From Cristatella mucedo (lineage: Eukaryota > Bryozoa > Phylactolaemata > Cristatellidae), in assembly GCA_009760855.2 (NCBI GenBank), contig WPIO01000156.1, positions 377,501-439,500 of the forward strand: a stretch of DNA of 62,000 nt. Direction: 5' to 3'. Made by a program: the position numbers and the translations under genes. Of this stretch, positions 11,275-20,939 are shown one piece after another; position 1 is the stretch's first letter, and each line of letters begins with the position of its first letter. Under the pieces are notes generated by a model that saw only the letters and a list, made by a program, of their open reading frames with translations, was not told the DNA's origin and did not search any database.

Positions 11275-11465
11275 GTTCTTTGACTGAAAAGGCTAGCCAC
11301 GGGCTGGCTTCTGAATATATCTTACAGAACTGCTGTTCTCAGTTTAGCCTTCATGGTTTATCAGGTTCGCTAGAACAAGAGATTAGCTGTTCCTTTCTTT
11401 CAAAGAAAAAAATGTTGGCGATAGAAGCTTTTGCTATCCCAATCATGGGCTTGAATCTCACTTGC
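11275..11465 (+). mobile_element. LINE ORF2 C-terminal remnant (LINE-B-like), plus strand
   Basis: The frame 11280-11480 reads LTEKASHGLASEYIL...SFLSKKKMLAIEAFAI, which parallels the LINE-B C-terminus at 30503-30880 (LTRKACHGLAPSYLAELL...KTVGDRSFSS). It is the degraded C-terminus of a third LINE family and is followed immediately by SINE S2. Confidence 0.55.
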
Positions 11466-11467
11466 TT

Positions 11468-11607
11468 GGCCCAGTGGTAAAGGTGCTTGCCTTTAACGAC
11501 CGAGGTTGAGGTGGTTGCATTTGACGTCCGAAGTGTTGGTCTCAAGCCTCGAGGCATATGTGGAAGCGCTGAATTGAAGGTTTAGTTCTCTCAGGGTGCT
11601 GTACAAA

Positions 11608-11615
<8 letters not shown>
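11468..11615 (+). mobile_element. SINE S2, plus strand
   Basis: tRNA-like head ('ggcccagtggtaaaggtgcttgcc'), 'gtctcaagcctcgaggcatatgtg' and the LINE-A-like hairpin tail ending in 'gctgtacaaataatta'. A (TA)n array follows directly and may have grown from its AT-rich tail. Confidence 0.8.
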
Positions 11616-11682
<67 letters not shown>

Positions 11683-11695
11683 GTATATATACTAT
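11612..11695. repeat. (TA)n microsatellite
   Basis: About 80 bp of TA with two ATG interruptions near the right end, grown at the 3' end of SINE S2. Confidence 0.95.
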
Positions 11696-11775
11696 ATTGC
11701 ATTCTGCAACGCCTGCTGTGTATTTCTTATTCTTTGGGAGCCTATAGATTAATTTGCTATTCCAATTACCCACCT

Positions 11776-11902
<127 letters not shown>

Positions 11903-12089
11903 ATGAGCAAACTTACGTCGTTAAAGCACTCGCACATCAAGGTTCAAGGTCACGGGCACGAATTTTGCAGCAGACCTTTCCTTATAGCCTGTTGCAAGCT
12001 GGTACGCAAACGCAATACTTCTGCTTTCGAACAAAGACTGCCAAGGAAGCTGTTATTTTCTTACGAGCCGATTTTGTTGGGAAACTGAT

Positions 12090-12960
12090 GTAGTAATTCT
12101 AATAATATCAGCACATTTTTATAGCGCATTAAAAGCCACAAGGCAGCTAAATTTCTTTCGTGGCAATTTAAACCCGATGGAGTGGATCGACTTCAATCAC
12201 CCAAACCCTGCAAATGCTGTGAGGAAAAGGTGCGTTTTAGCTTCTGCTTAAATATCAACTCAGGAAATTTCATGACATCAATCGCCAGTGAGTTTCAGGC
12301 TTTGGAAGCATATGAACTCAACACACGGACTCCAAAGGATTCGAGGTTGGTTCGAGGCACAGCTAAACTACTTGAGTCAGAAGAATGGGTGGTACAACGT
12401 CTGGCCTTACTGGGTTGTAGTTCCGAAAGGTAGGCTACAGTGGGACATTGAAGGGACCTAATGTGTGTGACAAAACCTGGAAGTCGATGCGCTACTCGAT
12501 GCAGAACCTGTGCAGGTTAGCGAGAAACAATGCAATGTGGCAAGTGCGTCACTCACCTCAAACGTGTCTGGCTGCTGAATTCCGGACCAGCTGCGAGTGC
12601 CTGATTTCATAGGCCAGTCGACCTTCAAGTAGCGAGCTACAAAAGTTGAGACGGGATGTGTCACAAGCGAATGGATGGATCATCTTTTTGGATTCGGTAT
12701 TTCTGTCTACGAAGGCCAGAATTCTTCTAGCAATGTTACATAACTAGAAGTAGGCAGAGACTTGACAGTGGAGCTGTTGTGGTTATCTTTTGAAAGGTCG
12801 TTTTGGAACAGGACACATAGATTCTACAGGAGACATGCTGGCTGTGCCGAATTTTAAGGATAGCATTTTACAATGTCTGAGTGACGCTAGGTGTGCCGGT
12901 AGTTAGCAAGCTGGTTGCATCGTCCTAAATTTGAGGAAGTTTTCTGTCATTGAATGGCGA
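12090..12960 (-). mobile_element. LINE-A relative (diverged subfamily), minus strand
   Basis: Same order of segments as LINE-A on the minus strand. The tail 'gcgcattaaaagcc' is at about 12125; the 3' coding end contains 'ctccaaaggattcgaggttggttcgagg', the 'cttgagtcagaagaatggg' block and 'gaccagctgcgagtgcctgat'. Similarity is much lower than among the LINE-A copies, so it is older or a sister subfamily, shared with 16780-17600. Confidence 0.65.
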
Positions 12961-13250
12961 ATGCCAATGCAAGATATCATACTTATGGGAATTGCAGTTT
13001 TAAGAATCCTAATGATAAGGCTAACAACAGAAAAGCATTACATAGTCTCATTTAGAAACTCGAGTGCTTCAAGTAATTCGAGTAGAAGTTATGATAGCAA
13101 TAAGGAATTTGTATAGCACACTGAGCGACCTTATTTTACATTTTTTATTTGCACTTCGCATGCTCGTGGAAGAAGAGAGAAAGGAGAGCTCATCTGAGAC
13201 AATGACTTCATTCTCATCTGAGGCAATGGCAAGAAATCACCTGAGACTAT
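12961..13250. other. No gene seen
   Basis: AT-richer sequence with a short 'tcatctgaggcaatg' repetition near 13190-13230. No coding evidence. Confidence 0.35.
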
Positions 13251-13707
13251 AATGCGCACAATTGAGCCCGATGACGGTAAACCGGGTTACCGTGGTAACC
13301 TGGGTGCTCGCGGACTGCGATAGCTACCCGAATGTTGGTCCAAATTATATGCAAATGTCAGGCTCGTCAAGTTCTATTCGTTAGCAGAAAGAAAGCGATT
13401 TCGAAAGCGAGGATTTTTATTGCGCAAGTGCGAAGCGGCTGACCAGATCCAGGGCTCGATAACGAAAATTGAGCCTATTTTTTTCGAGAAATAGCTCAAG
13501 ATTGACGGCTGATTTGAGACAACCGCTGGTGCCTTCTTCGGGCGCCCCACAAAGCGTATCTGCACGCTCGGAGCAGCCTTCCGCGCCGATGCTCTTTTTT
13601 TCTGCCACGAGTCTGCACCATATCGGATGCCGCCGCCAACGGTGCGCCAATACTGTCGGGATCTTCGTCCTCACCATCAGCGATACTAACCAGGCGAGCA
13701 CTGGCGC

Positions 13708-14487
13708 CGAAATAATAATAATCATAATAATGTACTTGATAAAGTGCCCTCAGAGAACTTAATCTCTTTCTAGGTGCTTTACATTTGCTGCAAAGGGAAA
13801 TGCAATTAAATGGTAAGTAAAATCATGCTTGAAAAACAAACAAAATGAATGACATGGTTAGGGGTGACATGCACGGGGTCAGCATGCAAATGTGGTTAGT
13901 GGCAGCATGCACAGTGTCAGCACGCATAAGCACGTGAAGGACGAATCACAGGGACCCACTAAATGCTGTCCTAAATAGGTGTGTTTTTAGGTTCCTTTTA
14001 AATGTGGTCAGGTCGGGGGAGTTTTGCACCAGCTGCAATCGCCTGATCGCACATGCTGGTAGGCCAGTAAGCAGTGAGTTGCAGAAGTCGAGACGAGATG
14101 TCACGAATGCATGGACCAACTTGGACGTGGTATCCTTATCTAAACAAGCCCGAATTTTAGCAATATTATGAAGCTGAAAATAGGCAGATTTGACCGTGGA
14201 GCTGATATGGTCGTGTAATGAGAGGTCGCTTTGGAACATGACACCTAGATTTCGAGCTGATTTGACAGGAGATATGCTGGCAGAGCCAATTTTGAGCGTC
14301 AGCCTTTCCACTTTCTGAATCACACTGGGTTTGCCCATAACTAGTAAGTTAATTTTGTCATCGTTTAGTTTAAGAAAATTTGCTGCCATCCATGTGCGGA
14401 TGTCGTCAATGCATGCAGCAAGTGAGTTTAGAGAATTTGAGGTGCTCGAAGGCTGGGAGGGATCAAAGCAAAGGTACAACTGAGTTG
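13708..14487 (-). mobile_element. LINE-A copy with in-frame deletion, minus strand
   Basis: The 3' tail with AAT repeats is at 13708, then the hairpin and the 3'UTR. The open frame 13946-14479 reads from just after YADDTQ (MYLCFDPSQPSS...) through NFLKLNDD and SRLDFCNSLL to LQLVQNS, then jumps directly to PDLTTFKRNLKTHLF. A large internal block of the C-terminus is missing but the frame is kept. The 5' junction at about 14485 lies inside the TCAGTTGTAC of the LINE. Confidence 0.88.
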
Positions 14488-14745
14488 CCGGACCTCCTGC
14501 ATAATCTTTTCAGACCAGTGGGTGGCAATGAAGTTTCTGGAAAATGTTTCCAAGAGCTTGCACACCAGTTCCATCGCGTTGGTTAGAACATCATTGCTAA
14601 CATCTTTTGTACTGTCATTATAGCCAACCATAGCGCACATAGTTCTGCCGAATGTTTCGACATAATTCTGATGGTGCTGCTCCTGAATCAGGTCGACACT
14701 ATATTTTTTAGAGCAGCTATCAGCAAAATAAATAATTAAAATTGC
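14486..14745 (-). pseudogene. Coding-like fragment of unknown origin, minus strand
   Basis: On the minus strand the frame is open from about 14745 to the LINE junction at 14486. It reads as ordinary protein: YSVDLIQEQHHQNYVETFGR, then TMCAMVGYNDSTKDVSN, then LLETFSRNFIATHWSEK. A polypyrimidine/AG-like boundary (TTTTGCTGATAG) sits at its upstream side. It is cut by a LINE-A insertion. I do not recognise the family. It could be an exon of a broken gene or a gene piece captured by the flanking inverted-repeat element. Confidence 0.4.
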
Positions 14746-14804
14746 GATTCTGCTTTCGAAAATTCGCTAACCCGGGTTACCGCCATCGGTCTCAATTTCG
14801 CACC

Positions 14805-15280
14805 CGCATAAAGAATGATTCAGATGGGCGAGGTAACCCTTTGATCAGAGAGTGGGCTCTTAAATTCGCTGTAGATTTCGTCAAGCCAGAGAAAACCTCA
14901 ACCAAAGTCACGGCTAATTCCAGGCTGTAGATCATACAGGTGAAGGCGTGGCGTCCGAAGGATTCGGGGTTGGCTAGATGCACGACTAAATGGCAAGCGT
15001 AAGAGAAGCGAGTGATATGGTGTGGGCAAGGAGGGAGGGAGTAAGGGAAAGTACTTTAGACAGGGAGGAGCAGGAGAAAGAAGGAGGGAGGAGGCGAGGG
15101 GGGAGATCCAATCAGAAAAAGGGATCCAATCAGCCGAGAGTGACAGGGAAGCTGCGCTTCTTAACGGGAAACCAGTGCGGTAGGAGATGAGTTTACTGCT
15201 TTGATCACTGTCAAACCTAAATTTACCTCCCCGTCTGTATGAGTCTCTAACATAATAGCTACGTCCGAACTTCGTGTCAA
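14805..15280. other. No gene seen; purine-rich tract
   Basis: 15018-15115 is strongly purine-rich (GGGAGG/GGAGAAAG), followed by two 'gatccaatcag' words at 15106 and 15122. No coding evidence. Confidence 0.4.
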
Positions 15281-15284
15281 TCTA

Positions 15285-15490
15285 CAATTGAAAGACGTCA
15301 CTCTCAAGATCGGTTCATCCAGCGAGCGTCACTCTAGTCGCGTCTGCCCCTAATCTGGGCCGGCTGTTCTACAGCAACTTGTCATTGGCTGAGCATAGTG
15401 CCTGAGTATGATAATGTCGGCCGAATTTTGCACCTCTGCGTTACTTCTTACATTGATTACGATGGCATAGCCGCGTACGCCAAATTTTCC
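15285..15490 (+). mobile_element. LINE-A, very old fragment, plus strand
   Basis: The stretch 'gaaagacgtcactctcaaga' at 15290 and 'ctaatctgggc' at 15350 align with the LINE-A segment LERLTLKIGSASISP...LGVMF. Similarity fades to the right. Confidence 0.45.
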
Positions 15491-16215
15491 GCTCTAACAG
15501 CACTAGTTTTTCTCCGTCGCTCACCGATCATCATTTCTCACGTGCCTGAACCGACTTTCAAAAAGTGTCTCGTACTCTCAAGATCAAATCCTCTCCCTCT
15601 ATCATTGAGCGCTCCCTCCAAGATCGAGTTTCATTTACGCGGAATGCTGGGGAGTCAAGTCATAGGCTGAGTGGGGTCAAAGATTTGGTAGAGCCGACTG
15701 TCGTCGGCTTAGAAATGTAGGCCCAGACTGCTCCGGCGATGAAATTTACCGCAGGGAGAGTATATTTACAGCTAAAGAAAAGGACCCATGATGAACGCCT
15801 GCTGTACCCCGTACTTTGAGGGCTCCCAGGATGACCGACGGCTACTTTAAACACGCAGCTGAGCAGTTTCGGTAGAATTGGTTGCTGCAAATCCCGACTG
15901 GAACTTGAAAGGCAGATCGTACTATTGATGCAATCGCTTAGTTGCTAGACCAAAAGTCACACAATCATCCTGGATAAAAATTGCAGAAGAGAAAGCAGAC
16001 TAAATTATCTTCGGATTCCCTTGGTTCCTTGTCAGTTTTTCATTAGAAACATATTCGCAGGAAAAAGGGATATATTTACAATGCTTGTAATGCTAGGCAG
16101 CAACAGGTCTGTGCACCACATAAGGAGAACTGCTGGAAAGTGCACATGCGGACTATTAATCTTCTTTGCTTTGGAGACAAACTTAGCGACTAATTCAACT
16201 GAGATAAATGAAAGA
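15490..16215. other. No gene seen
   Basis: Unique-looking sequence with short frames only. Confidence 0.35.
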
Positions 16216-16218
16216 GGC

Positions 16219-16379
<161 letters not shown>

Positions 16380-16555
16380 GAAGAGCAGGCCATCTGGATT
16401 TGCAGTCCGGCAGGAAAGACTGTGAGAAAACTGGCTCGCTGATTCGTACTATCTTCTCTACGAAGAATGTGGAGAAACGCTCTGCTATATCGTCAGTGAG
16501 TTTGCGGTCTCATGTGCTTGTTTATGAGAGGTTAATGTGTAAGTTTAGAAATAAG

Positions 16556-16690
16556 AAAAATAAATGAATACAGCATGAGCAAATATACTAATATAAACAA
16601 ATAAATAAAATAAAATATAAATATAAATATAATAATAAAACAATAATAAAATAAAATATAAGTAAATAAATAAGTTTATACTAATAATGA
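16556..16690. repeat. AT-rich (AAATA)n low-complexity tract
   Basis: Imperfect AAATAAAT/AATATAA repeats. Confidence 0.8.
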
Positions 16691-16779
16691 AAATAACAGT
16701 CACGGTGTACAAGTAAGACATTTACATAGTTCTATAAGAGAACAGATAGGATTCCGTGTAGGCACGTTTACATCTCCTG

Positions 16780-17600
16780 ATAACATGAACAGTGTGAGTG
16801 ATAACAAGCATACAATTAAAAATTCACAGTGACTCAGCAAATGCGGTGAGGAAAATGAGCGATTTAGCTAGTGCTATAATGTCTTCAGTTCAAGGCATGT
16901 CATGACGCCAGTCAGGAGTGATGGATGTCCATCCTTTGGGAGCACATGAGTTGTGGGTACGGTCTCCAAAGGATTAGAGGTTGGTTCGAGGAGAAGCACA
17001 ATCACTTGAGTCAGAGGAGCCGGTGCTACGATGCCTCACCTGAATAGGAACTATTTCTGATAGGTATCGGGGAGCTACAGAATGTAAAGACCTGCAATTG
17101 AGAGACGGAATACTGAAGTCGTTACGGTGCACGATTGGAAGCTAGTGCGAGCTGGCGAACAGAAGCGGAACCGGGCTACAGACTGTAGTGCCAACAAAAA
17201 GTGAGAGTGCCTTGTTGTGCGGAAGCAGGAAGATCGGCGGCGAAGTTATTTCAAGACTTCGAGACGGGACATTGAAAATGCGCGGACAACAGCTTGCATC
17301 CTGCAGCATGTCTCCTTATGTAAGCGGGCTTAAGTTTTTGCAATCTTGCCAACTTTGGTGAGCCGTAATGGCTCACTAGGTAAGGCGGTTGCTTTTCACG
17401 ACCTCGGCCCGAGGTCGTGGGTTCGAATCCTGTGGTGGGCGATCCTTTATCGCCGCTGCAAGCGGTGGTGATAGCCGTCAAGGCTCTTCTGTCGCTGTAC
17501 AAAAATTGGCTGTTAAATCAGCTTGTATTTATTTTAGTTATTTATTTAGTTGAGAGCAGGCAGACTTGACTGTAATGCCTACGTGATCGGTATTGAAAGT
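16780..17600 (-). mobile_element. LINE-A relative (diverged subfamily), minus strand, with nested SINE
   Basis: Collinear with 12090-12960 ('ggtctccaaaggattagaggttggttcgagg' at about 16960 and 'cttgagtcagagga' near 17005). At about 17356 it is split by SINE S1, and its sequence resumes after about 17550 with 'gcaggcagacttgactgt', which follows the same block in other copies. Confidence 0.65.
17356..17550 (+). mobile_element. SINE S1, best-preserved copy, plus strand
   Basis: A near-intact example. Head with 'ctcactaggtaaggcggttgc', perfect B box GGTTCGAATCC at 17420-17430, body 'ttatcgccgctgcaagcggtgg', 'aaggctcttctgtcgctgtac', terminal GGCTG-TTAAAT-CAGC hairpin at about 17507-17523 and a T/A-rich tail. 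Inserted into an older LINE copy, so it is younger than that LINE. Confidence 0.9.
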
Positions 17601-17764
17601 TAACATTTGTGGATCACTGATCTTTGATTCAACTGTTTCTATACAAAGCCTAGACTTGGCCTTAGCTTAAGTGAACTGATAGGACCTAATACAATAATTC
17701 TCCAGCGAGTCGAGTATTATTTGGCTGACTTGTCGAGTCCGATTTAAGCATACCTTGCTTTTCG

Positions 17765-17949
17765 TATTTCCAGCTAATATGGCGTCGTTTGTTCATACAG
17801 CCGTGCAAGTCTGCAATGGGCACAGTGCTCGCAGCATGCTGTTTTGACATGGTCGTCAGCGTCCAAATTGAACAGCTCGCCATGAGCGCCGTACCCATAG
17901 CAGACTTGCACGGCTGTATGAGCGACCGACGCCACGTTAGCTGGTATGT
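17765..17949. repeat. Foldback: long imperfect inverted repeat
   Basis: Left arm from CCAGCT (17770-17775) through CATACAGCCGTGCAAGTCTGC; right arm its imperfect reverse complement, ending AGCTGG at 17939-17944. The symmetry centre is near 17857 and pairing continues close to the centre, giving a hairpin of about 85-bp arms with scattered mismatches. Each strand encodes a similar short peptide (VPIADLHGCM...RRH.SW) because of the symmetry. It may be a foldback transposable element or a hairpin-RNA locus. Confidence 0.8.
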
Positions 17950-18216
17950 CAGCCATCACCCGCAAATGGTGTCCGAGCGGGGACGGAGCAGCCGCTTCTT
18001 TCTCGGAAGTGCTAGCTCACCCAGGGCACTAGCTACCGTTGCGCGGCAGAGCGCGGCGTCAAGGTCAAGCCGGACCAAGCAGACGGGAAGGGGACGCAAG
18101 CTTTCGCGGACCACGTCAATGGTGCTAACAAGAGGGCTAGGAGGGAGTTTTGTTGAGAATGAAATCCACTGAGGGAGGATAAGATGGGCAGGATGATTAT
18201 AGCTTCCATAGGCTAC
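17950..18216. other. No gene seen; CpG-rich
   Basis: CpG-rich sequence between the foldback and the CGG array. Frames on both strands have no recognisable domain. Confidence 0.35.
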
Positions 18217-18330
<114 letters not shown>

Positions 18331-18397
18331 GATTTGCACGAATTCGGCTCGCTGAATTTTATGAAGCGCGAGCTTGAGCGTGAGCAGAAGGCGGCCG

Positions 18398-18482
18398 CAC
18401 GGACAGACACGACGCACGGACAGACACGACGCACGGGCAGACACGACGCACGGGCGGACACGACGCACGGGCGGACACGACG
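18398..18482. repeat. 17-bp minisatellite, five copies
   Basis: Five head-to-tail copies of CACGGACAGACACGACG with A/G variation at two positions. The variants are ordered (A-type left, G-type right), as expected for stepwise duplication. Confidence 0.93.
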
Positions 18483-18604
18483 CACAGCACGAGCACGACG
18501 AAAGCGAGCGCAACGAAACTTGACGAATCGGATGGGCCATAGAAAGCGCACATTCAAAAGAGCCCCAAAGTAAGACGAGAGTGATTAAAAAGTAAAAAAA
18601 AATA

Positions 18605-18668
18605 TTATTGAATTGCATGGCACCCTAAAAGAACTTAATCTCTATTCGGGCGCTTCACAAGTGCAATA
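18605..18668 (-). mobile_element. SINE S2 tail fragment, minus strand
   Basis: Reverse complement of the S2 tail: AT-rich end, 'gcaccctaaaagaacttaatctctattc', then 'gcgcttcac'. Confidence 0.6.
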
Positions 18669-18904
18669 TACCGAGAGCGATTCGGGAATGTCCGAAATGA
18701 AACGGGGATTGCTATGCGGTTGCTATACGATAAATTATGATCGCTATACGATAAATCATCGCCGCTGTAAGAGAATCTTCACGAGATTTACGAGAAGCAG
18801 ACATTCTGAAGGTTATTTAGAAGGAGCTGAAAAAGGCTTGAAATTGATAAAGGTGACACCGACAACGACTGCTCAACCAACGCGCTGTAACTAGTATTAG
18901 GCTG

Positions 18905-19290
18905 CTCACAACTAACAGTTCCAATGATGCCCAGGCCAGACGAGAGGCATTCGAGAACGACTTTCTATTCAGTTAAGCCTTAAGCTTTAAGTACAGCCAA
19001 GCGAACAAGAAAAACAAGCAGAGAAAGAGACTTTACCGAAGTGTGCACTTTACCTCAGAAAGTCGTTATACAGCAGACGCAACGCTGCCCTATGAAGGCG
19101 TTAGCTTCAAAACCAGACGAGAACTTACTTGCTGGTTCGAATTTTCCGCGTACAAGTTTACTTTGTCTGCCACAACTTGTTACAGTGTCTTAGAGAGGAA
19201 CGGTAGTAACGAGACTGAGTGGAAGTTATTTAAGGACTCCCGGTGTAAAGTTGCTTTCCTAATTAGTTGTCCAACTACAGCCTGACTACA
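18905..19290 (-). mobile_element. LINE-A reverse-transcriptase fragment, diverged, minus strand
   Basis: Collinear with 36540-36890: 'gatgcccaggc..gac(g)agaggc' at 18925, 'gtgtcttagagaggaacggtag' at 19185, 'ggaagttatttaagg' at 19222 and 'ccaactacagcctgactaca' at 19270 correspond to the NYRPVSLLPFLSKTLERV to LGITG part. It contains only this internal part, no 3' end. Confidence 0.65.
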
Positions 19291-20104
19291 GACCTGAGGC
19301 CGAGTGACCACGCCCCCTGCCCCGCGGCTAATTAACCCTACTCTGGGTGCAGCATTCTTGCCTTTCTATTATACTAGAAACACCCTACCCTCACTTTTGA
19401 AGATTTCGGTTGGCCATATGAACACTTATGTTATATTTTTTTACCTTAGTATCAAGATCGCTAGCTTTACAACTAGGTCTTTAGCGAAGAGAATGTACAC
19501 GTTAAGGACAGATAAGGATACCTGCACTTGTTTTGCATCCGTCCCAATTCTTTTTCCGAGTTACTATAGCTCAAATTTATTCTTCGCGGGCTTCTCATCG
19601 TAGGCTTTTTCTTGACGTGCAGCATTGTCTTTTGGAATTCGCATGCGGGTTTCTCCCATCATCTTCTTCTCTGGTTCCTTATTACGATCCATTTTCCACT
19701 TCCTAAACATTTAGGCAGTAATACGCTAGCGCCTATAGCATACCGTTTCAGCCACTGGGACTGATAGCTAGAGGCTCTAAATTCATGGCCATTAATTAGA
19801 TTTCTGTACTAGTGTCGGCAGCAGAGCAGACATTTGGGAGGCACGAGTTCAAAGTTCGGAGGCACGAGTTTGAAGCGGTCGCTGAGGCGATCGCTTCTGC
19901 TATGCCGCAACGAGGACATTCAAGTAGAGAAGCTCACAACAGTATCTACAACTCAATCTAATGGGAGAACACGAGAAGTCAATAGTACTAGCAGTCATTC
20001 TAGAGGGAGATCCAGTGTTGCTGCTGCCATTAGTAGGGAATGCCATTGATGCTCGTTTTGAGTCGGCAGCCTACTACTCCTCATCCTCCTCCGATAACCC
20101 GGAG
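19291..20104. other. No gene seen
   Basis: Short open frames without domains. A small 'ggaggcacgagtt' duplication lies near 19838-19870. Confidence 0.35.
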
Positions 20105-20106
20105 TG

Positions 20107-20144
20107 CTCTGTGTGCACTACCTAACTCTGTGTGCACTACCTAA
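20107..20144. repeat. 19-bp tandem duplication
   Basis: CTCTGTGTGCACTACCTAA occurs twice, head to tail and identical. Confidence 0.93.
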
Positions 20145-20189
20145 CTCGCGAAGCCTTGTAGAGACATGCGCTGTGCATGCAGTAGTACC

Positions 20190-20430
20190 TTGTCGTTCGT
20201 TTTTTTCGCGCTTATGCGGACTGACACCGTGCCTGCTGCTACTAACCATATCTACATGGTCACCGTGTGCATGTCAATCTAACAGTCTCTGCTTGATGAC
20301 ATTACGAATGTAATCACTAATCATTGGGTCATGGTTTCTTTAAAGCGTCTGTAAAGTGCCCAGAAAGAGATTCAGTTCTCTGAGGGCGCGATGCAAACGT
20401 ATTATTTATACTAATATTATTATTACTACT
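20190..20430 (+). mobile_element. LINE-A 3'UTR copy, plus strand
   Basis: Starts within the 3'UTR ('gcttatgcggactgacaccgtg') and runs through the AGAGATTCAGTTCTCT hairpin to an ATTATT tail. Confidence 0.75.
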
Positions 20431-20790
20431 TCCTCCGGAGAGAGGGCCAGACTGTCTGAACTTTAGGAACGCGTATGAGTGAGTACAAAGGGACAACAAG
20501 CACGCGTGATCCTAACAGATCCTTTTGGCGCCCGCAACTAGGCATGCAGCGACAGCAATCTCATTTGAAAAAGACGCTGTGACGGGGCGGCGAGTAATTA
20601 AAAGTCCATCCGTTTGCGCTCGATCTCCTCCAAGTCGTGGAGGGGCGTTCACTAAGATGGCCAAAGTAATTCAAGACCCTGCAATGCTGCGACACTTGAG
20701 TTGGTACTACGGTCAGAAGCCAACAGAAAGAGCACAGCGAGCGCTGCAGAAATGACGAAAAATACGGAAGGACACAAACAATATATTCAA
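20431..20790. other. No gene seen
   Basis: One 76-codon frame (20525-20755) has no recognisable feature. Confidence 0.35.
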
Positions 20791-20792
20791 TT

Positions 20793-20937
20793 GCCGAGCT
20801 GGGTTGGTCCAGCGGTTAAGGTGCTCGCCCCGCCTAGGGTCTGGCTGAGGTCGTGGGCTCGAGCCCTGAGGCATATGTGAAGCGCCTGAATAGAGATTAA
20901 GTTCTACTTGGGGTGCTATACAAATGAATTATATTTT
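20793..20937 (+). mobile_element. SINE S2, well preserved, plus strand
   Basis: Head 'gggttggtccagcggttaagg' (A-box region), B-box region GGGCTCGAGCCC at 20855-20866, 'tgaggcatatgtgaagcgcc' linker, AGAGATTAAGTTCT hairpin, then 'gctatacaaatgaattatat' end. The B box is a perfect 12-bp palindrome and differs from the usual GGTTCGA in its second T. Confidence 0.9.
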
Positions 20938-20939
20938 AA

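Larger units (their letters stand above)
13254..14804. mobile_element. Candidate inverted-repeat (DNA-transposon-like) element carrying a LINE insertion
   Basis: The left end, 13254-13291, and the right end, 14766-14804, are imperfect inverted repeats: 28 of 32 positions match over the core that begins AATTGAG and ends GGGTTA. Between them lie a coding-like fragment (14486-14745, minus), another open stretch (about 13417-13705, minus) and a LINE-A copy (13708-14487). I could not establish a target-site duplication or a known terminal motif, so this is a candidate only; the paired ends could also be two copies of a short dispersed repeat. Confidence 0.4.

Noticed and set aside
17400-17440. Genuine tRNA gene
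   Set aside because: B box is perfect but the head is fused to a conserved non-tRNA body, is repeated elsewhere, and no cloverleaf with an acceptor stem can be drawn; it is a SINE.
18398-18482. CRISPR-like array
   Set aside because: The units are directly adjacent with no spacers and the genome is animal.
20840-20870. Genuine tRNA gene in the S2 head
   Set aside because: Same reasoning; the element ends in a LINE-type tail and recurs at 5698, 11468 and 44680.
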